Positions 25,791-36,222 are shown, counted from the stretch's first letter. The stretch is DNA of 64,000 nucleotides from CAZPHU01 sp964586285 (GCA_964586285.1 CAZPHU010000003.1:16784-80783); one strand, 5' to 3'. Translations and numbers: made by a program. Notes: generated from the letters alone by a model not told the origin.

Positions 25791-28700
25791 ATGATACCGC
25801 ACATACCACCGCATGCCATTCATAAGTTCCCGCTCACCTTTAATGATGTTTTGCAGTCCGGCAAAATGCTATTTTTTTGGCCTATGTCTGATATGAACAC
25901 CACCAGCCACATTGCGGTAAATCGCCCGTTTTCCTACGATATAAACCTGCCGATTCATGAGAAACGACGGGAGATCGTATCATCTATTCGTGAGAACCCG
26001 GTCACCATAGTGGCCGGGGAGACCGGTTCGGGTAAGACCACTCAACTTCCCCTGATGTGCCTTGAGGCCGGGAGGGGAAGGGAGGGCAGAATCGCCTGCA
26101 CCCAGCCCAGACGTATAGCGGCGGTCTCACTGGCTCACCATGTGGCGGAAGCTTTTGGGACGGAGGTGGGAACGGATGTAGGATACAGGGTTCGTTTCAC
26201 CGACAGTGTCGCCGCATCTACGAGGATAAAATTTGTCACCGACGGGATGCTTTTAGCCGAGCTTGGCGGCGACAAGCACCTTAACGAGTATGATACGGTT
26301 ATCATCGATGAGGCACACGAACGGTCGGTGAATATTGATTTTCTTCTGGGCTGTTTCCGAGCGCTTCTTTCGAAGAGGTCCAATCTGCGGCTGATAATTT
26401 CATCGGCCACTATTGACACCAAACTCTTCTCCCGCGCCTTTAATCACGCACCGGTTTTCCATGCCTCGGGAAGGATGTTTCCGATTGAAATCCGCTATCA
26501 GCCCATAATCGAGCTTTGGCAGGGTAATCGGCTGGACGGCTACCTGGAAGGAGCGCTTCTGGCCATTCGGGACATTATGGAAAAAGACGACTCGGGGGAT
26601 ATGCTTGTTTTCCTTCCAACGACCGATGATATCAACGAGCTGGCGGCAAGAGTGCGACCGCTTGCGGCCGAGAAGGGCCGTGATGTTTTTCCTTTACATA
26701 GTCGTCTTCCGATTTCCGAGCAAAACCGGATCTTTGAAATAAGCGACAGACAAAAGATCGTAATCTCCACAAACATTGCAGAAACATCACTGACCGTTCC
26801 CAATGTGAAGTATGTAATCGATACGGGACTGGCCCGCGTCAGCCGATACGATCCTTCGGGGGGGATTACCCGTATGCCGATTCAGGCCATATCTCGTGCA
26901 TCCGCGGAGCAGCGGGCCGGCCGTTGCGGTCGTGTGCGAAACGGCGTGTGCATTCGGCTGTATTCGGAACAAGACTATAATAACCGCCCCAGTTTCTCCA
27001 TACCCGAAATCAGACGCAGTAACCTCTCGGGTGTACTGCTTCAGATGGCATATCTGGGACTGGGAAAAGCTTCAAGTTTTCCCTTCCTGCAGCGTCCCAA
27101 TTTAAAGGCCGTCAATGAAGGCATCCGCGCGTTGCGTCAACTTGGCGCATTCACCTCTAAAGCACAGCTGACGAATCTCGGAAGGAAAATGGCACGCATG
27201 CCGCTTGATCCTCCGGTTGCCCGAATGCTTTTGTACGCAAAAAAGTTTGGAGTGGTCGAGCAGGTAATAACAATCGCATCGGCGCTTTCCATCGATGACC
27301 CGCGTATAAGAAGCGATACGGCCGCAGGTTCAAACAGCTCATGCAGCCATCCCGACTCCGATTTCATGAGCTTCCTTAAGCTTTGGGAAGCATATCGTAA
27401 AAATTGCCGAACTCATAATCCGACGGCGCTTAAATCTTTCTGCACACGATTTAATCTTTCGCCCCAGAGAATGCGCGAATGGCAATATACACATAAGCAG
27501 ATCTCACGCATTTGTAAAACCCTGCTGTCTTGCGGCAAACAAAACCCTCAAGAGCGCAATCAAAAAGCCTTGTACGAGGCGATCCATAAGAGTCTTCTTT
27601 CCGGTCTTATCGGAAACTGTGCACTGCGACAGGAAAACGGACTTTACAGAGGGCTGCAGGAACACGATATAATGATTCACCCCTCCTCTACTCTTTTCAG
27701 GAAGAAGCCTCGCTGGATACTGTTTCATCAGATGTTGGAAACCAAACGTATTTACGGCCGCACAGCAGCGGTAATAAAGCCGCAATGGATAGAGGCGGTG
27801 TTTGCCCGGCGCTGCGTTCATCATTATCAGGACCCCTGGTTTGATGAAGAGAGTGGAACTGTACGCGCCCATGAAGAAGTTACTTTCGGGAGCTTCATTC
27901 TGGTGCACAACCGATCCATTGATTTAAAAGAAAAAGATATGCTCATGGCTCGTGAGATATTTATCCGGGAAGCATTGGTAAATGAAAAACTCGGCGATCG
28001 TTTTCGCTTTATTACACATAACCGAACCGTCATAGATGAGGTATTGAAAGCACAACGGAAGCTGCGTATCGATTCGCTTTACGCGGGAGACTTGGCCTTG
28101 GAACAGTTTTACTCCGACCGGCTGCCCCGGGAAGTTTACAGCAGAAAAGATTTGCTCCGATGTATACGTCAAAGGCATGATGATTCATTCTTATTCTTGA
28201 GTCAAGCGGATATAGTGACGCATCCTATCCCCCCGGAGCTCAGTTTGTATCCCGACAGGATAAAGATTGCGTCCGTCCACCTTCCAGTGGAATACCTCTA
28301 TGACAAGGGAAGCATTGAGGACGGTGCGCAGATACGAGTTCCGTGGTCTTTGTATAAATCGGTTCCGTCCTGGTACTGGGAGTGGCTTCTTCCCGTTTAC
28401 AAGAAGAAAAGAATCTCACACTTTATGTCCATAATCGCCGATGATCTTACCCGCAAGGGCATCGATATACCAATTGCACAAAAGCAGCTGGAGGATGCTT
28501 TGTATTCGGCTGACGGACCGTTTACAGATTCTCTTCGCAGAGCTGCGGGGCAGATACTGGGTATTGATTTGCATACAAAGGATTTACCGGCGGTACTGTT
28601 CCCTCCGGATATGTGGCCCCGCATAACGGTGATTGACAATACCAATAACGTGCTCGATTCATACCGCCCTCCATTTCAGAGGCCTCAGCTCCCCACGCAT

Positions 28701-29654
28701 GAGTGTGCCAAACGGGATATTCTCTGGGAGCCTCACTGCCGCCAGTGGGAACGAGCCGATATAGACACGTGGGATTTTGATTCGATTGTCGATAAGGTTG
28801 CGGTCTCATCCCCCAGTCAGAATCAGGCGATTTCGGGTATACCCTCCCTGTGTATAGAGGCAGGTTCGGTTTCTTTACGGATATTCTGGTCTCAAGCTCA
28901 TGCCGGTGCAGCACATGCGGCGGCCGTGAAACTGCTGCTGGAAAACAGCCTGGCGGAAGAATTAGCCTGGGCGGAAGCGGAATTGCAGCTGCCGCCCGAA
29001 ACTCTCCGTGACGCAAAGAGCGTTGCGGACAGTCAATCGATATCCGAAACGCTCTTGCGACTTCTCCGTGAATATGTTCTCACCATTCCCGACCCACTTC
29101 CCACAACTCGTGAGGATTTCGCAGCCTGTGTACGCGAAGGTGCTGCAAGATTGGGACAGGCGCCGCGGGAAGTTACGCAGCTGCTCCAAAGGTATATTGA
29201 CGGATACACCCGCTGCCGCAAGTTGATAAACTCATTATCCGCCAGACACAACGGGTCATTCTACCACGGTATTGCTGAAGATCTCAAACAGGAGCTTGCC
29301 GAATATCACACCCGTATGTTTATAGACTCCCTGCCCTACAAGGTGCTTGCGCACCTTCCGGACAATTTGGACTGCCTTCACAGGCGAATAGAGGTTGCCT
29401 TCCTCAGAGCAGGATCATACCGCGAAAAAATGCGCCCGGTGACCAGACTCAGGGCAAATCTCAGGGAGATTTGCCGTGATTCTTCGATGATGACTGATCC
29501 TTTACTTGTCACTCTCCACAGGCAAATAGAGCAATTTACCAAACAGCAGTTTGCCTCTCAATGTAAGAAGAAAGAGCAACTGGTAAGTGCCGATGAAATA
29601 ATGGCACGAATGCTATCAGTGGCGAACTATTACGAGGTTAGAACAACCAAATAG
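25791..29654 (+). CDS. hrpA: HrpA-type ATP-dependent DEAH-box RNA helicase
   Basis: A large helicase of 1287 residues, close to the length of E. coli HrpA (about 1300). Motif I is GETGSGKTTQLP, motif II DEAH (IIDEAHERSVNIDF), motif III SAT, motif V STNIAETSLTVPNV and motif VI QRAGRCGR, followed by the winged-helix, HA2 and OB-fold region and the long HrpA-specific C-terminal domain (DUF3418 type). Members unwind RNA or mRNA-ribosome complexes; recent work on the family links it to rescue of stalled ribosomes. The ATG at 25791 gives an odd N-terminal 45 residues; the first ATG before NTTSHIAVN may be the real start. It is a single-gene unit by spacing. Confidence 0.95.
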   Translation: MIPHIPPHAIHKFPLTFNDVLQSGKMLFFWPMSDMNTTSHIAVNRPFSYDINLPIHEKRREIVSSIRENPVTIVAGETGSGKTTQLPLMCLEAGRGREGRIACTQPRRIAAVSLAHHVAEAFGTEVGTDVGYRVRFTDSVAASTRIKFVTDGMLLAELGGDKHLNEYDTVIIDEAHERSVNIDFLLGCFRALLSKRSNLRLIISSATIDTKLFSRAFNHAPVFHASGRMFPIEIRYQPIIELWQGNRLDGYLEGALLAIRDIMEKDDSGDMLVFLPTTDDINELAARVRPLAAEKGRDVFPLHSRLPISEQNRIFEISDRQKIVISTNIAETSLTVPNVKYVIDTGLARVSRYDPSGGITRMPIQAISRASAEQRAGRCGRVRNGVCIRLYSEQDYNNRPSFSIPEIRRSNLSGVLLQMAYLGLGKASSFPFLQRPNLKAVNEGIRALRQLGAFTSKAQLTNLGRKMARMPLDPPVARMLLYAKKFGVVEQVITIASALSIDDPRIRSDTAAGSNSSCSHPDSDFMSFLKLWEAYRKNCRTHNPTALKSFCTRFNLSPQRMREWQYTHKQISRICKTLLSCGKQNPQERNQKALYEAIHKSLLSGLIGNCALRQENGLYRGLQEHDIMIHPSSTLFRKKPRWILFHQMLETKRIYGRTAAVIKPQWIEAVFARRCVHHYQDPWFDEESGTVRAHEEVTFGSFILVHNRSIDLKEKDMLMAREIFIREALVNEKLGDRFRFITHNRTVIDEVLKAQRKLRIDSLYAGDLALEQFYSDRLPREVYSRKDLLRCIRQRHDDSFLFLSQADIVTHPIPPELSLYPDRIKIASVHLPVEYLYDKGSIEDGAQIRVPWSLYKSVPSWYWEWLLPVYKKKRISHFMSIIADDLTRKGIDIPIAQKQLEDALYSADGPFTDSLRRAAGQILGIDLHTKDLPAVLFPPDMWPRITVIDNTNNVLDSYRPPFQRPQLPTHECAKRDILWEPHCRQWERADIDTWDFDSIVDKVAVSSPSQNQAISGIPSLCIEAGSVSLRIFWSQAHAGAAHAAAVKLLLENSLAEELAWAEAELQLPPETLRDAKSVADSQSISETLLRLLREYVLTIPDPLPTTREDFAACVREGAARLGQAPREVTQLLQRYIDGYTRCRKLINSLSARHNGSFYHGIAEDLKQELAEYHTRMFIDSLPYKVLAHLPDNLDCLHRRIEVAFLRAGSYREKMRPVTRLRANLREICRDSSMMTDPLLVTLHRQIEQFTKQQFASQCKKKEQLVSADEIMARMLSVANYYEVRTTK

Positions 29655-29833
29655 TATTGTCGTTTTGCGCTGTTTGGCTTTCACAGCCCTTTTTGCGAAT
29701 ATCCGTACTCGGATACTCCAGCCATGCCACAAAACCGGTGCGCTTGAGAGTCCGCATACAAAGATACTGAATGCCTGCGGTATGCAATTTGCTTACTTTG
29801 TTCGATACATTCAAACAGGTAAGCTTTGCAGAT

Positions 29834-30625
29834 ATGAAAAAGACAGTTAAACAGCTATCCGTCTTATGGGCATTTGCAATAGCGGTTAACCCCGTTTATG
29901 CCAAAGATACACTGGAGATTGTACCCCTAATAGATATCCCGCTTACTCTGTCCACCGGAGCGGTTGGTGCGACGATTGCACTGATTCGTCCCGAGCGGTT
30001 TGTTCCGGTAGACTTCAAAGGGAACCGGCAACTTATTAACCCGATCGACAAACCGTTTGCGGGCATTTATCGTCCCCGGGCGGCGTCAGTTTCTGACCTC
30101 ACGGTTGTCGCAACGATTCTGGCTTCACCCATTATTCTTGCCTTTAGCCATAATAAACCAAATGAATATCTGGATGAGCTGTTGCTGGTAACCGAATCCA
30201 TATCGTTGAGCAATTTTGTGCTTCAAATAACCAAAACCGCGGTCAGCCGCCCCCGTCCTCTTATGTATGCCGAGGGGTTGAGCGCAAAGGAGCGTGCGCG
30301 CGCGGACAACTTCCTGTCCTTTTTCTCCGGGCATGCCTCTACGGCCTTTACTTTTGCAACAACCACAACCATGCTGACAGCCTGCAGTGATGTGCAGAAA
30401 AGCCTTAAAATATCCACTGCGACCCTCACACTAAGCCTGGCAACAGCTACAGCTTTGTTAAGAGTGGCCGCAGGCAAACATTTCCCAACCGATATCTTTT
30501 CGGGAGCGCTCATCGGAGCCGCCGCCTCGATTATTGTCATCGAAACGCACAGGAAGAAGGAGCCGGAGCAAAGCCCGCAAACGGAAAATGCGGTAACTGT
30601 TTTTACCTTGTCTTTACCTCTATAG
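29834..30625 (+). CDS. PAP2-family phosphatase, exported
   Basis: A 263-residue protein. A signal peptide (MKKTVKQLSVLWAFAIAVNP, cleaved about VYA-K) is followed by the three phosphatidic-acid-phosphatase type 2 motifs: KTAVSRPRP, FFSGHAST and RVAAGKHFPTD. These supply the vanadate-fold active site with two catalytic histidines. Several hydrophobic helices surround them, so it is probably an inner-membrane enzyme removing phosphate from a lipid phosphate such as phosphatidate or undecaprenyl pyrophosphate. The in-frame ATG at 29771 is less likely because the signal begins at 29834. It lies 179 bp after hrpA. Confidence 0.88.
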   Translation: MKKTVKQLSVLWAFAIAVNPVYAKDTLEIVPLIDIPLTLSTGAVGATIALIRPERFVPVDFKGNRQLINPIDKPFAGIYRPRAASVSDLTVVATILASPIILAFSHNKPNEYLDELLLVTESISLSNFVLQITKTAVSRPRPLMYAEGLSAKERARADNFLSFFSGHASTAFTFATTTTMLTACSDVQKSLKISTATLTLSLATATALLRVAAGKHFPTDIFSGALIGAAASIIVIETHRKKEPEQSPQTENAVTVFTLSLPL

Positions 30626-30788
30626 GCTGCAGCCTGGATCCGTCAAAAGCCGAAGAATCAATGATTAGAGATCGAGAAATCAGGAAAACCTCTTAGACAG
30701 AAGCAGCTTTGGTCAAACATAGTTTCAAAAACAATACCGGTGGATTCACTTTCACCATTGAGTATAGAGGTCGGTACCGCTGTTGAAA

Positions 30789-31931
30789 TCAATTACCAGC
30801 CGTTGCAAGCGCAACCACTCTCTCTTCGTTTACAGTGGTAGGAATACCTTGCTCATGCCAATGCTTTTTACATCCTGAGTAATTTAGGGGCACACATTGG
30901 GAGGGTATTTGGAGTTCGCGCATCTCGTATCCGCCGACTACGATATTTAAAAGACAGGCAACCGCCACGATTCCGTGTTCACGGTTATTCTCCCATCGCT
31001 TCAGCCATCTGGTAAAACTTGAGGTGTGAGGTACGATAAAAACCTCGAATCCACTTTCGATACCTTTCAGACGCATCCGATTTATGTTGCAATGTTTCAT
31101 GCAACCTGAGCAGCAAATATCCATTCCGGTCTGCACCGCTCGGCATAAATCCTCGGGTTGGGCCCGCATACATGCGGGAAGCAGCACGGTTCGGCGTGTT
31201 GTTTTCCTGAACTCATCGGCAAACCCCCGGTTCATTATTTCCGCTCCCACCATGTTAAGCAGGTACTCGGCTTCCTTTTTACCGCAGAAGATTTCATCCT
31301 CCCGTCCACGATAGGTTGGATGAATCTCGGATAGAAACGGTTTTACTCCCTCAACATACTCGCCCAATACTTCGAAGGCTTCCCGTGAAAACCATTCGAA
31401 AAGCCCGGAGGCGGATTCGACCGATTCCTGCAACTGAGTCGTAGGTCTTTCGCCGAAATATAACTCCCAGTTTTTCAATCGCTTGACCTCATGCTCGAAC
31501 TCTCCGGTAGAATCAAGCCACCCTAAGAGGCGGCTGAATGTGGCTGGGTTTGGTTGAATATGCCTGTGAGGCTTATCTATCGAAGGCACAATGAATCTAC
31601 CGGTCAGTTTACCGCGAATCGGGTCGATCACCTTTTTCATTCGTGTATGCTTCTTCCTGATGCGGTATAAAAGACGTAAAAAAGTCACTAAAAATCCGGG
31701 GCTTTTACTCGAAGCGCCGCTATATCGGCTCCATACCATTCCAAGGGTGAGGAATTCGACACAGTACTCTTCATGGCTCCGTCTCGGCTCAAATGCTCTT
31801 TCATTCAAAAACCGCGCATAATCCCGAATGTATTGACCATAGCCATCATTGATCTTATCAAGCAAACTCGATGAAAATGTTGCCAAAGCCCCGTAAAAAC
31901 AACCACTTGCATTCAGATCGTATATTTTCAT
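30789..31931 (-). CDS. DUF116 family protein with N-terminal extension
   Basis: A 380-residue protein. The C-terminal half is the DUF116 domain, with cysteine-rich segments GMDICCSGCMKHCNINRM, VAVACLLNIVVGGYE and the terminal PLNYSGCKKHW that define the family. The cysteines suggest a metal or Fe-S site. The N-terminal half is helical and basic (RIRKKHTRMKK), with no recognised domain. DUF116 proteins are of unknown biochemical function, often near lipoate, tRNA or radical-SAM genes in anaerobes; none of those is adjacent here. It lies downstream of the ParA-RHH pair in the same direction, with a gap of 212 bp. Confidence 0.75.
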   Translation of the reverse strand: MKIYDLNASGCFYGALATFSSSLLDKINDGYGQYIRDYARFLNERAFEPRRSHEEYCVEFLTLGMVWSRYSGASSKSPGFLVTFLRLLYRIRKKHTRMKKVIDPIRGKLTGRFIVPSIDKPHRHIQPNPATFSRLLGWLDSTGEFEHEVKRLKNWELYFGERPTTQLQESVESASGLFEWFSREAFEVLGEYVEGVKPFLSEIHPTYRGREDEIFCGKKEAEYLLNMVGAEIMNRGFADEFRKTTRRTVLLPACMRAQPEDLCRAVQTGMDICCSGCMKHCNINRMRLKGIESGFEVFIVPHTSSFTRWLKRWENNREHGIVAVACLLNIVVGGYEMRELQIPSQCVPLNYSGCKKHWHEQGIPTTVNEERVVALATAGN

Positions 31932-32143
31932 TTCCTCACTTTACCTTTCCAGGTAACGAATACAACATGCTTCTCCTTCACATTGTCTCACCCAGGTTGA
32001 TCAATCTGATTGTTAGGTTTATAAGATACCCTATTTGAAAAGCAATTACAACGGGGTAACCGTGCTTTGTTTGAGAACAATTTCCACCAGCTCCGAACTG
32101 GACCTTTGACTTCAAAGGAACCCCACAGACACCACGGGCTTTC

Positions 32144-32443
32144 TTATTTACCGATTCCCAGATATGCCCTGAGCGCCATATTAACCTGGTCCTGAAAGCT
32201 TTCGTTACTCTGTACCTTGTAATTACGCATCGCATACCAGACATCCGGATCAAAACCGATGCGTGTGTAATGACGCCCCGCGGGTATGTTTTTTGGCGGC
32301 CGTCCACGTATCGGCTTGTCCCCGGCAGGTCTGTCCCGCCTGGCCTTTCGCGTCCCGATACCCTTTTGCGCATGCTCTCCGATACGAACATACTGCACGC
32401 GCTCGCCCAGATCACGTTCAACTTTTTCAAAATCGATATTCAT
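32144..32443 (-). CDS. Ribbon-helix-helix protein paired with ParA
   Basis: A 99-residue basic protein. The C-terminal 45 residues (YTRIGFDPDVWYAMRNYKVQ...QDQVNMALRAYLG) fit a ribbon-helix-helix DNA-binding fold. The N-terminal half is positively charged and disordered (RKARRDRP, RGRPPKNIP), like the ATPase-stimulating tails of small ParB-type partners, an AT-hook-like run included. Its ATG overlaps the ParA stop codon (ATGA), so the two are translationally coupled. Known ParA/RHH pairs segregate plasmids or position cellular cargo; here the pair is in a chromosomal context, with no replication gene nearby. Confidence 0.8.
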   Translation of the reverse strand: MNIDFEKVERDLGERVQYVRIGEHAQKGIGTRKARRDRPAGDKPIRGRPPKNIPAGRHYTRIGFDPDVWYAMRNYKVQSNESFQDQVNMALRAYLGIGK

Positions 32444-33279
32444 GCCTTTTTCCTCTCCCAGTAACGTCTGCGAGCCAGCTCGGCCTTATATAGCTTCTGT
32501 TTATGATGAAGCTGCTCCTCTACCTTTTCTATACTTTCCATTCCTTCATAAATTTCACATATCACCTTAATTACATAAGGCATCACTTTGGCCTTAAGAC
32601 GCGAAAAGAACATTACTTTACGCAATGCGTCCATCTCATCAAATACATCATCGAAAGGTATAGCGGTTGTGACCGCACCCGGAAATCGCTTGCGCAACAT
32701 ACGCAGATACCCCTCATCCTTCTTGCGCCTTCTCAAACCATTAGGTATTATTCGTATGCTTTTGAGCGACATCCCCATAGTTCTATCAAGCCAAACACAC
32801 AACTCAAAAAGCCCCTCACTTGATTTGGTGCTCAGTTCGCTGGGAACCACTACCATATCGGATGCCGCTACGGTTGATGCCTGAAGCAGTTCGCTTCCGG
32901 GGGCGTTATCGAAAATAACGGCATCAAAGACCTTCGAAATAGAGGCCTTCTCCAGCACATCTTTCCATATGTTTACATGCGGCACATCAAAATATGATAA
33001 CTGGGCCGAGGACGGAATGAAATACAGCCCGTCAATCGACGTTTGCTGAACGGTTCGATTAAGTAATGCGTTGATTCCGTTAATATCTGCCAGTTGATAG
33101 ATATCGCGCACAGATTTGGTCTGCAGCGACTTTGCCAATGAGTTACTCAGGTTGTGCTGTTTGTCGTTATCTACAAGAAGCACCTTTTTGCCGGTAAGCG
33201 CAATCCCCTGCCCCAGCCAGGTAGCGATCGTGGTTTTCCCGACCCCTCCCTTGTTGTTCAAAATTGATAGCACCTTCAT
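32440..33279 (-). CDS. ParA-family ATPase
   Basis: A 279-residue deviant-Walker ATPase. Walker A is NKGGVGKTT at the N-terminus with the signature Lys; the switch region contains VIFDNAPGSELL and VVVPSELSTKSSEG. It belongs to the Soj/ParA/MinD group that forms ATP-dependent gradients on DNA to move plasmids, chromosome origins or protein cargo. The C-terminal 50 residues are helical and charged. It is not next to a canonical parB or gid genes, so it is not the main chromosomal Soj. The partner is the RHH protein translated from the overlapping ATGA. About 300 bp upstream show no gene. Confidence 0.92.
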   Translation of the reverse strand: MKVLSILNNKGGVGKTTIATWLGQGIALTGKKVLLVDNDKQHNLSNSLAKSLQTKSVRDIYQLADINGINALLNRTVQQTSIDGLYFIPSSAQLSYFDVPHVNIWKDVLEKASISKVFDAVIFDNAPGSELLQASTVAASDMVVVPSELSTKSSEGLFELCVWLDRTMGMSLKSIRIIPNGLRRRKKDEGYLRMLRKRFPGAVTTAIPFDDVFDEMDALRKVMFFSRLKAKVMPYVIKVICEIYEGMESIEKVEEQLHHKQKLYKAELARRRYWERKKA

Positions 33280-33585
33280 ATTTTTGTTACTTTTTTCTCC
33301 CCGCTTATTATTGCATAGCTGCTAATATACAGCTTAATTGGTCATTAAAATACATTATTTTGTACAAATAAACAATAACGGCTCGAAGAAGAAACAGGAA
33401 ATGCCCTTTCACTATTCAGGGAAAACTGAATTTAGACGTTTTTGCGCAAGTATTTTTCCGAAGTTTCTCTCCCAACCGTGACCGGGAGATGCCCAAAAGC
33501 TAAGTTTTGCATGGTGAAATATGTCTAATTATCGGAGCCGGCCGGGAGGCTGCTGCAAAAGTATGATGCGCTCTGTGTCTCGGTC
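33280..33585. other. Intergenic region between parA and the sensor-kinase gene
   Basis: No ORF, repeat array or recognised RNA was seen. The part nearest parA is AT-rich (33315-33400) and is the likely promoter and possible operator site for the RHH protein, but I found no obvious iterated motif. Confidence 0.35.
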
Positions 33586-35991
33586 TCAAACCATGTATCT
33601 GGGACCTGTAAGATACTTTTTCATTACATTTTTAAGCTGTTCAAAAGATACCGGCTTCGAAAGATAGTCATCCATACCCGCCTCTAAGCACATTTGCCTG
33701 TCTCCTTTCATGGCATGAGCAGTAAGAGCGATTATGGGAATATGCACCGAAACCTTTTCTCTGATTTTTTTGCATGCCCCGATTCCGTCTAAAACCGGCA
33801 TCTGGATGTCCATCAGAGCCAGATCGACATTTCCTTTGACACACATCCCAACCGCTTTCTCTCCATCCTCGGCCTCCACATGGTATAATCCCATCCTATC
33901 CAGCATCGCAGCCAGTATTTTGCGATTGATGATATTATCTTCGGCAATCAAAATCATTCTACCCTTAAACACACTTGAACTCCCGTTGTTGTCCCGTGCA
34001 GTGGGAATTTTGGGAACTTCACAATCAGCACATACCTGCAAAGGAATATCAAAATGAAAACGACTTCCCCGCCCAAACGCACTTTCTACCGTAAGCCTTC
34101 CTCCAAGCATTTTCGCTATTTGTCTACTGATGGCCAATCCCAATCCCGTACCGCCGTATCGCCGAGAACTGGTCGCATCTACTTGTGTGAACTTTTCGAA
34201 GATTTCATCCAATTTGTCCCCGGGAATACCTATTCCCGAATCTTCTACGGTAAACCGGATGAACTCTCCCCCGTTTTCTTTCAGTCCAAAGACGCTCAGA
34301 TTCACTTCTCCGTATTCGGTAAATTTAACTGCGTTACTTAACAAATTTAACAACACCTGACGTAAACGAGCAGCATCAGTCTCCAGAACATCCGGAATTT
34401 CGGCAGTTATAGTATAATGTAAACAAATACCTTTACGGTGCGCGGCATAGGCGATGGTGTCAACCGTCTGCTCGATAAGAGGTCGAATCCGTAGCGGACC
34501 CTTGACAAGTTCCATTTTCCCCGATTCAATCTTGGACAGGTCAAGAATGTCGTTTATTATCACTAAAAGTGATTGGGCGGAAGAACGGATGATTTGTATA
34601 TAGTCTCTTTGTTCATCACTCAGCTCTGTGGTTAAGATTAGCTCGGTCATCCCAAAAATCCCGTTCATGGGTGTTCTTATTTCATGACTCATATTCGCCA
34701 GAAACCGACTCTTTGCTCTACTTGCCTGTTCCGCCTGTTCCTTTGCCGCCAGTAGATGCTGCTCCTGTTTTTTTATCTCAGAAATATCACGAAAAAACGC
34801 TATCGCCGTCCGCCCTTCATAATCGACTATGCGAGTACTGATCTCTATATAAAGAATCTCTCCGCAGTTTGTAATCAATTGCGTTTCGTACTTGGCGTAG
34901 CCCTTCTCCAGAACCTGCAGTGGTTGATCAGTTTGTCCAAGCATTTCAGGATCGAATTCTTTTATGTTCATTCGGCATAACTTTTCATAATCGTAGCCGG
35001 TCAGCTCGCACATACGTTTATTTACCTGAAGGATATTTCCCTCAACCGTATGGATAACGACCGCGTCGTTGGATTCTTCGAACAAACGTCTGTACTCAAG
35101 ATTTCTTTTATGCCCGAGTGCTATCTGCTTCTTGAGCTTCAAGCGCAGGGTGCGTGACCAAGTGAGCGCAAATGCAACAGACAGAAGAATTGTAACCATT
35201 ACCGCCGCCGAGGTTGCTGTCAAATCAACATCATCTAAACTATCATCCAGCGAATCCACCCATTTGTGATGCAGATCATTGACCTGATTAGAACGGTAAA
35301 CCGAGAGTATTCCACGATTAAACATCGAAAGAAGCTGCGGTCTGTGCTTTTCCACGGCTATACAGTAGCCGGCGTCGATTACAACGGGCCCAACAAAAAG
35401 CCTCTCATTGAGATTCAGATTATTTATCCAGTATCGGGCGGGTACGGAAGCAAATATTCCATACTCCGCTTTTCCGTCAGCCAAATACCCGACGGCTTCC
35501 TTATATGTGTCCGCTAAGAGAAGATTTTGGGATACACGCCTTTTTATTACCCAGTCGTGTGCGATATCCCTGTTCATAATTACGAGCCTTTTACCTCTGA
35601 GGCTGTCGGCATGAACCGGAACGGCTCGTTTTGTGGAAAATATGGAATATGTCACCTGTGAGTAGGGCATCGAAAAATCTACTCTTTTCCGGCGTTCATA
35701 CGATTCGATCATCCCCACAATCGCATCTATTCGTCCCTGCTCCAGCTTCTCTCTGATATTTGCCCAGGAGCCAATCTCTATGCGTATGTCGATGTCGTTT
35801 AGTTTTGCCAACGCTTTGGCAAGCGCTACATTCAACCCTGTAGGATTCCCATTCTCATCAACATATGAATATGGGGGATAGTTGCTTTCGGTCCCCACCA
35901 CAATCGTATCATCAAAGGAGACAGCCTCAATCTTGAGCTGAAAAAGGAAAAGACTGGCGATACAAACGAAGCTGAGGCAGAATAGACGCAT
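33586..35991 (-). CDS. Hybrid histidine kinase with periplasmic solute-binding (SBP_bac_3) sensor
   Basis: A membrane sensor of 801 residues. Order: signal/TM segment (1-20), a family-3 solute-binding domain in the periplasm (about 30-250, VVGTESNYPPYSYVDENGNP), a TM helix (about 262-282), PAS domain (about 300-420), HisKA with the phospho-His in MSHEIRTPMNG, HATPase (NLLSNAVKF, DSGIGIP, GGTGLGLAIS) and a C-terminal receiver (LIAEDNIINRK, phospho-Asp in LALMDIQMPVLDG, Lys in LSKPV). It presumably reads an amino acid or other small solute and sends phosphate via its receiver. There is no HPt domain or response regulator next to it. The ATG at 35991 has GGAG about nine bases upstream, better than the TTG at 36006. 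Confidence 0.94.
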   Translation of the reverse strand: MRLFCLSFVCIASLFLFQLKIEAVSFDDTIVVGTESNYPPYSYVDENGNPTGLNVALAKALAKLNDIDIRIEIGSWANIREKLEQGRIDAIVGMIESYERRKRVDFSMPYSQVTYSIFSTKRAVPVHADSLRGKRLVIMNRDIAHDWVIKRRVSQNLLLADTYKEAVGYLADGKAEYGIFASVPARYWINNLNLNERLFVGPVVIDAGYCIAVEKHRPQLLSMFNRGILSVYRSNQVNDLHHKWVDSLDDSLDDVDLTATSAAVMVTILLSVAFALTWSRTLRLKLKKQIALGHKRNLEYRRLFEESNDAVVIHTVEGNILQVNKRMCELTGYDYEKLCRMNIKEFDPEMLGQTDQPLQVLEKGYAKYETQLITNCGEILYIEISTRIVDYEGRTAIAFFRDISEIKKQEQHLLAAKEQAEQASRAKSRFLANMSHEIRTPMNGIFGMTELILTTELSDEQRDYIQIIRSSAQSLLVIINDILDLSKIESGKMELVKGPLRIRPLIEQTVDTIAYAAHRKGICLHYTITAEIPDVLETDAARLRQVLLNLLSNAVKFTEYGEVNLSVFGLKENGGEFIRFTVEDSGIGIPGDKLDEIFEKFTQVDATSSRRYGGTGLGLAISRQIAKMLGGRLTVESAFGRGSRFHFDIPLQVCADCEVPKIPTARDNNGSSSVFKGRMILIAEDNIINRKILAAMLDRMGLYHVEAEDGEKAVGMCVKGNVDLALMDIQMPVLDGIGACKKIREKVSVHIPIIALTAHAMKGDRQMCLEAGMDDYLSKPVSFEQLKNVMKKYLTGPRYMV

Positions 35992-36147
35992 TGACCGGTA
36001 CTCCAAAAGGTGTTATCGTGCTGGTAATACAACAACTTACATAATGGTGGTGGGCATATGTCGGTTAACGATAATGGTATCATATCATAAAGGCGGCTAT
36101 CTTGAAAGAAGGATTTAAAAAAATTCCTTAGGCACGGTGCAACAATT

Positions 36148-36187
36148 GAAAAAAGCCGCTTGTTCCTGAAAACAAGCGACTCTTTTT
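36148..36187 (-). terminator. Intrinsic terminator after the DUF2267 gene
   Basis: On the minus strand a GTCGCTTGTT/AACAAGCGGC stem with a short loop is followed by a run of six T. It lies about 36 bases beyond the stop codon of the DUF2267 gene and ends the PNPOx-reductase-DUF2267 transcript before the upstream part of the sensor-kinase gene. Confidence 0.8.
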
Positions 36188-36222
36188 CAATATTTCTCCC
36201 CTATCTTACAGGGAAACATCCG

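Noticed and set aside
31978..32430. Alternative minus-strand frame overlapping the RHH gene
   Set aside because: The 32144-32443 frame has the RHH pattern and the ATGA overlap with parA; the other frame has neither.
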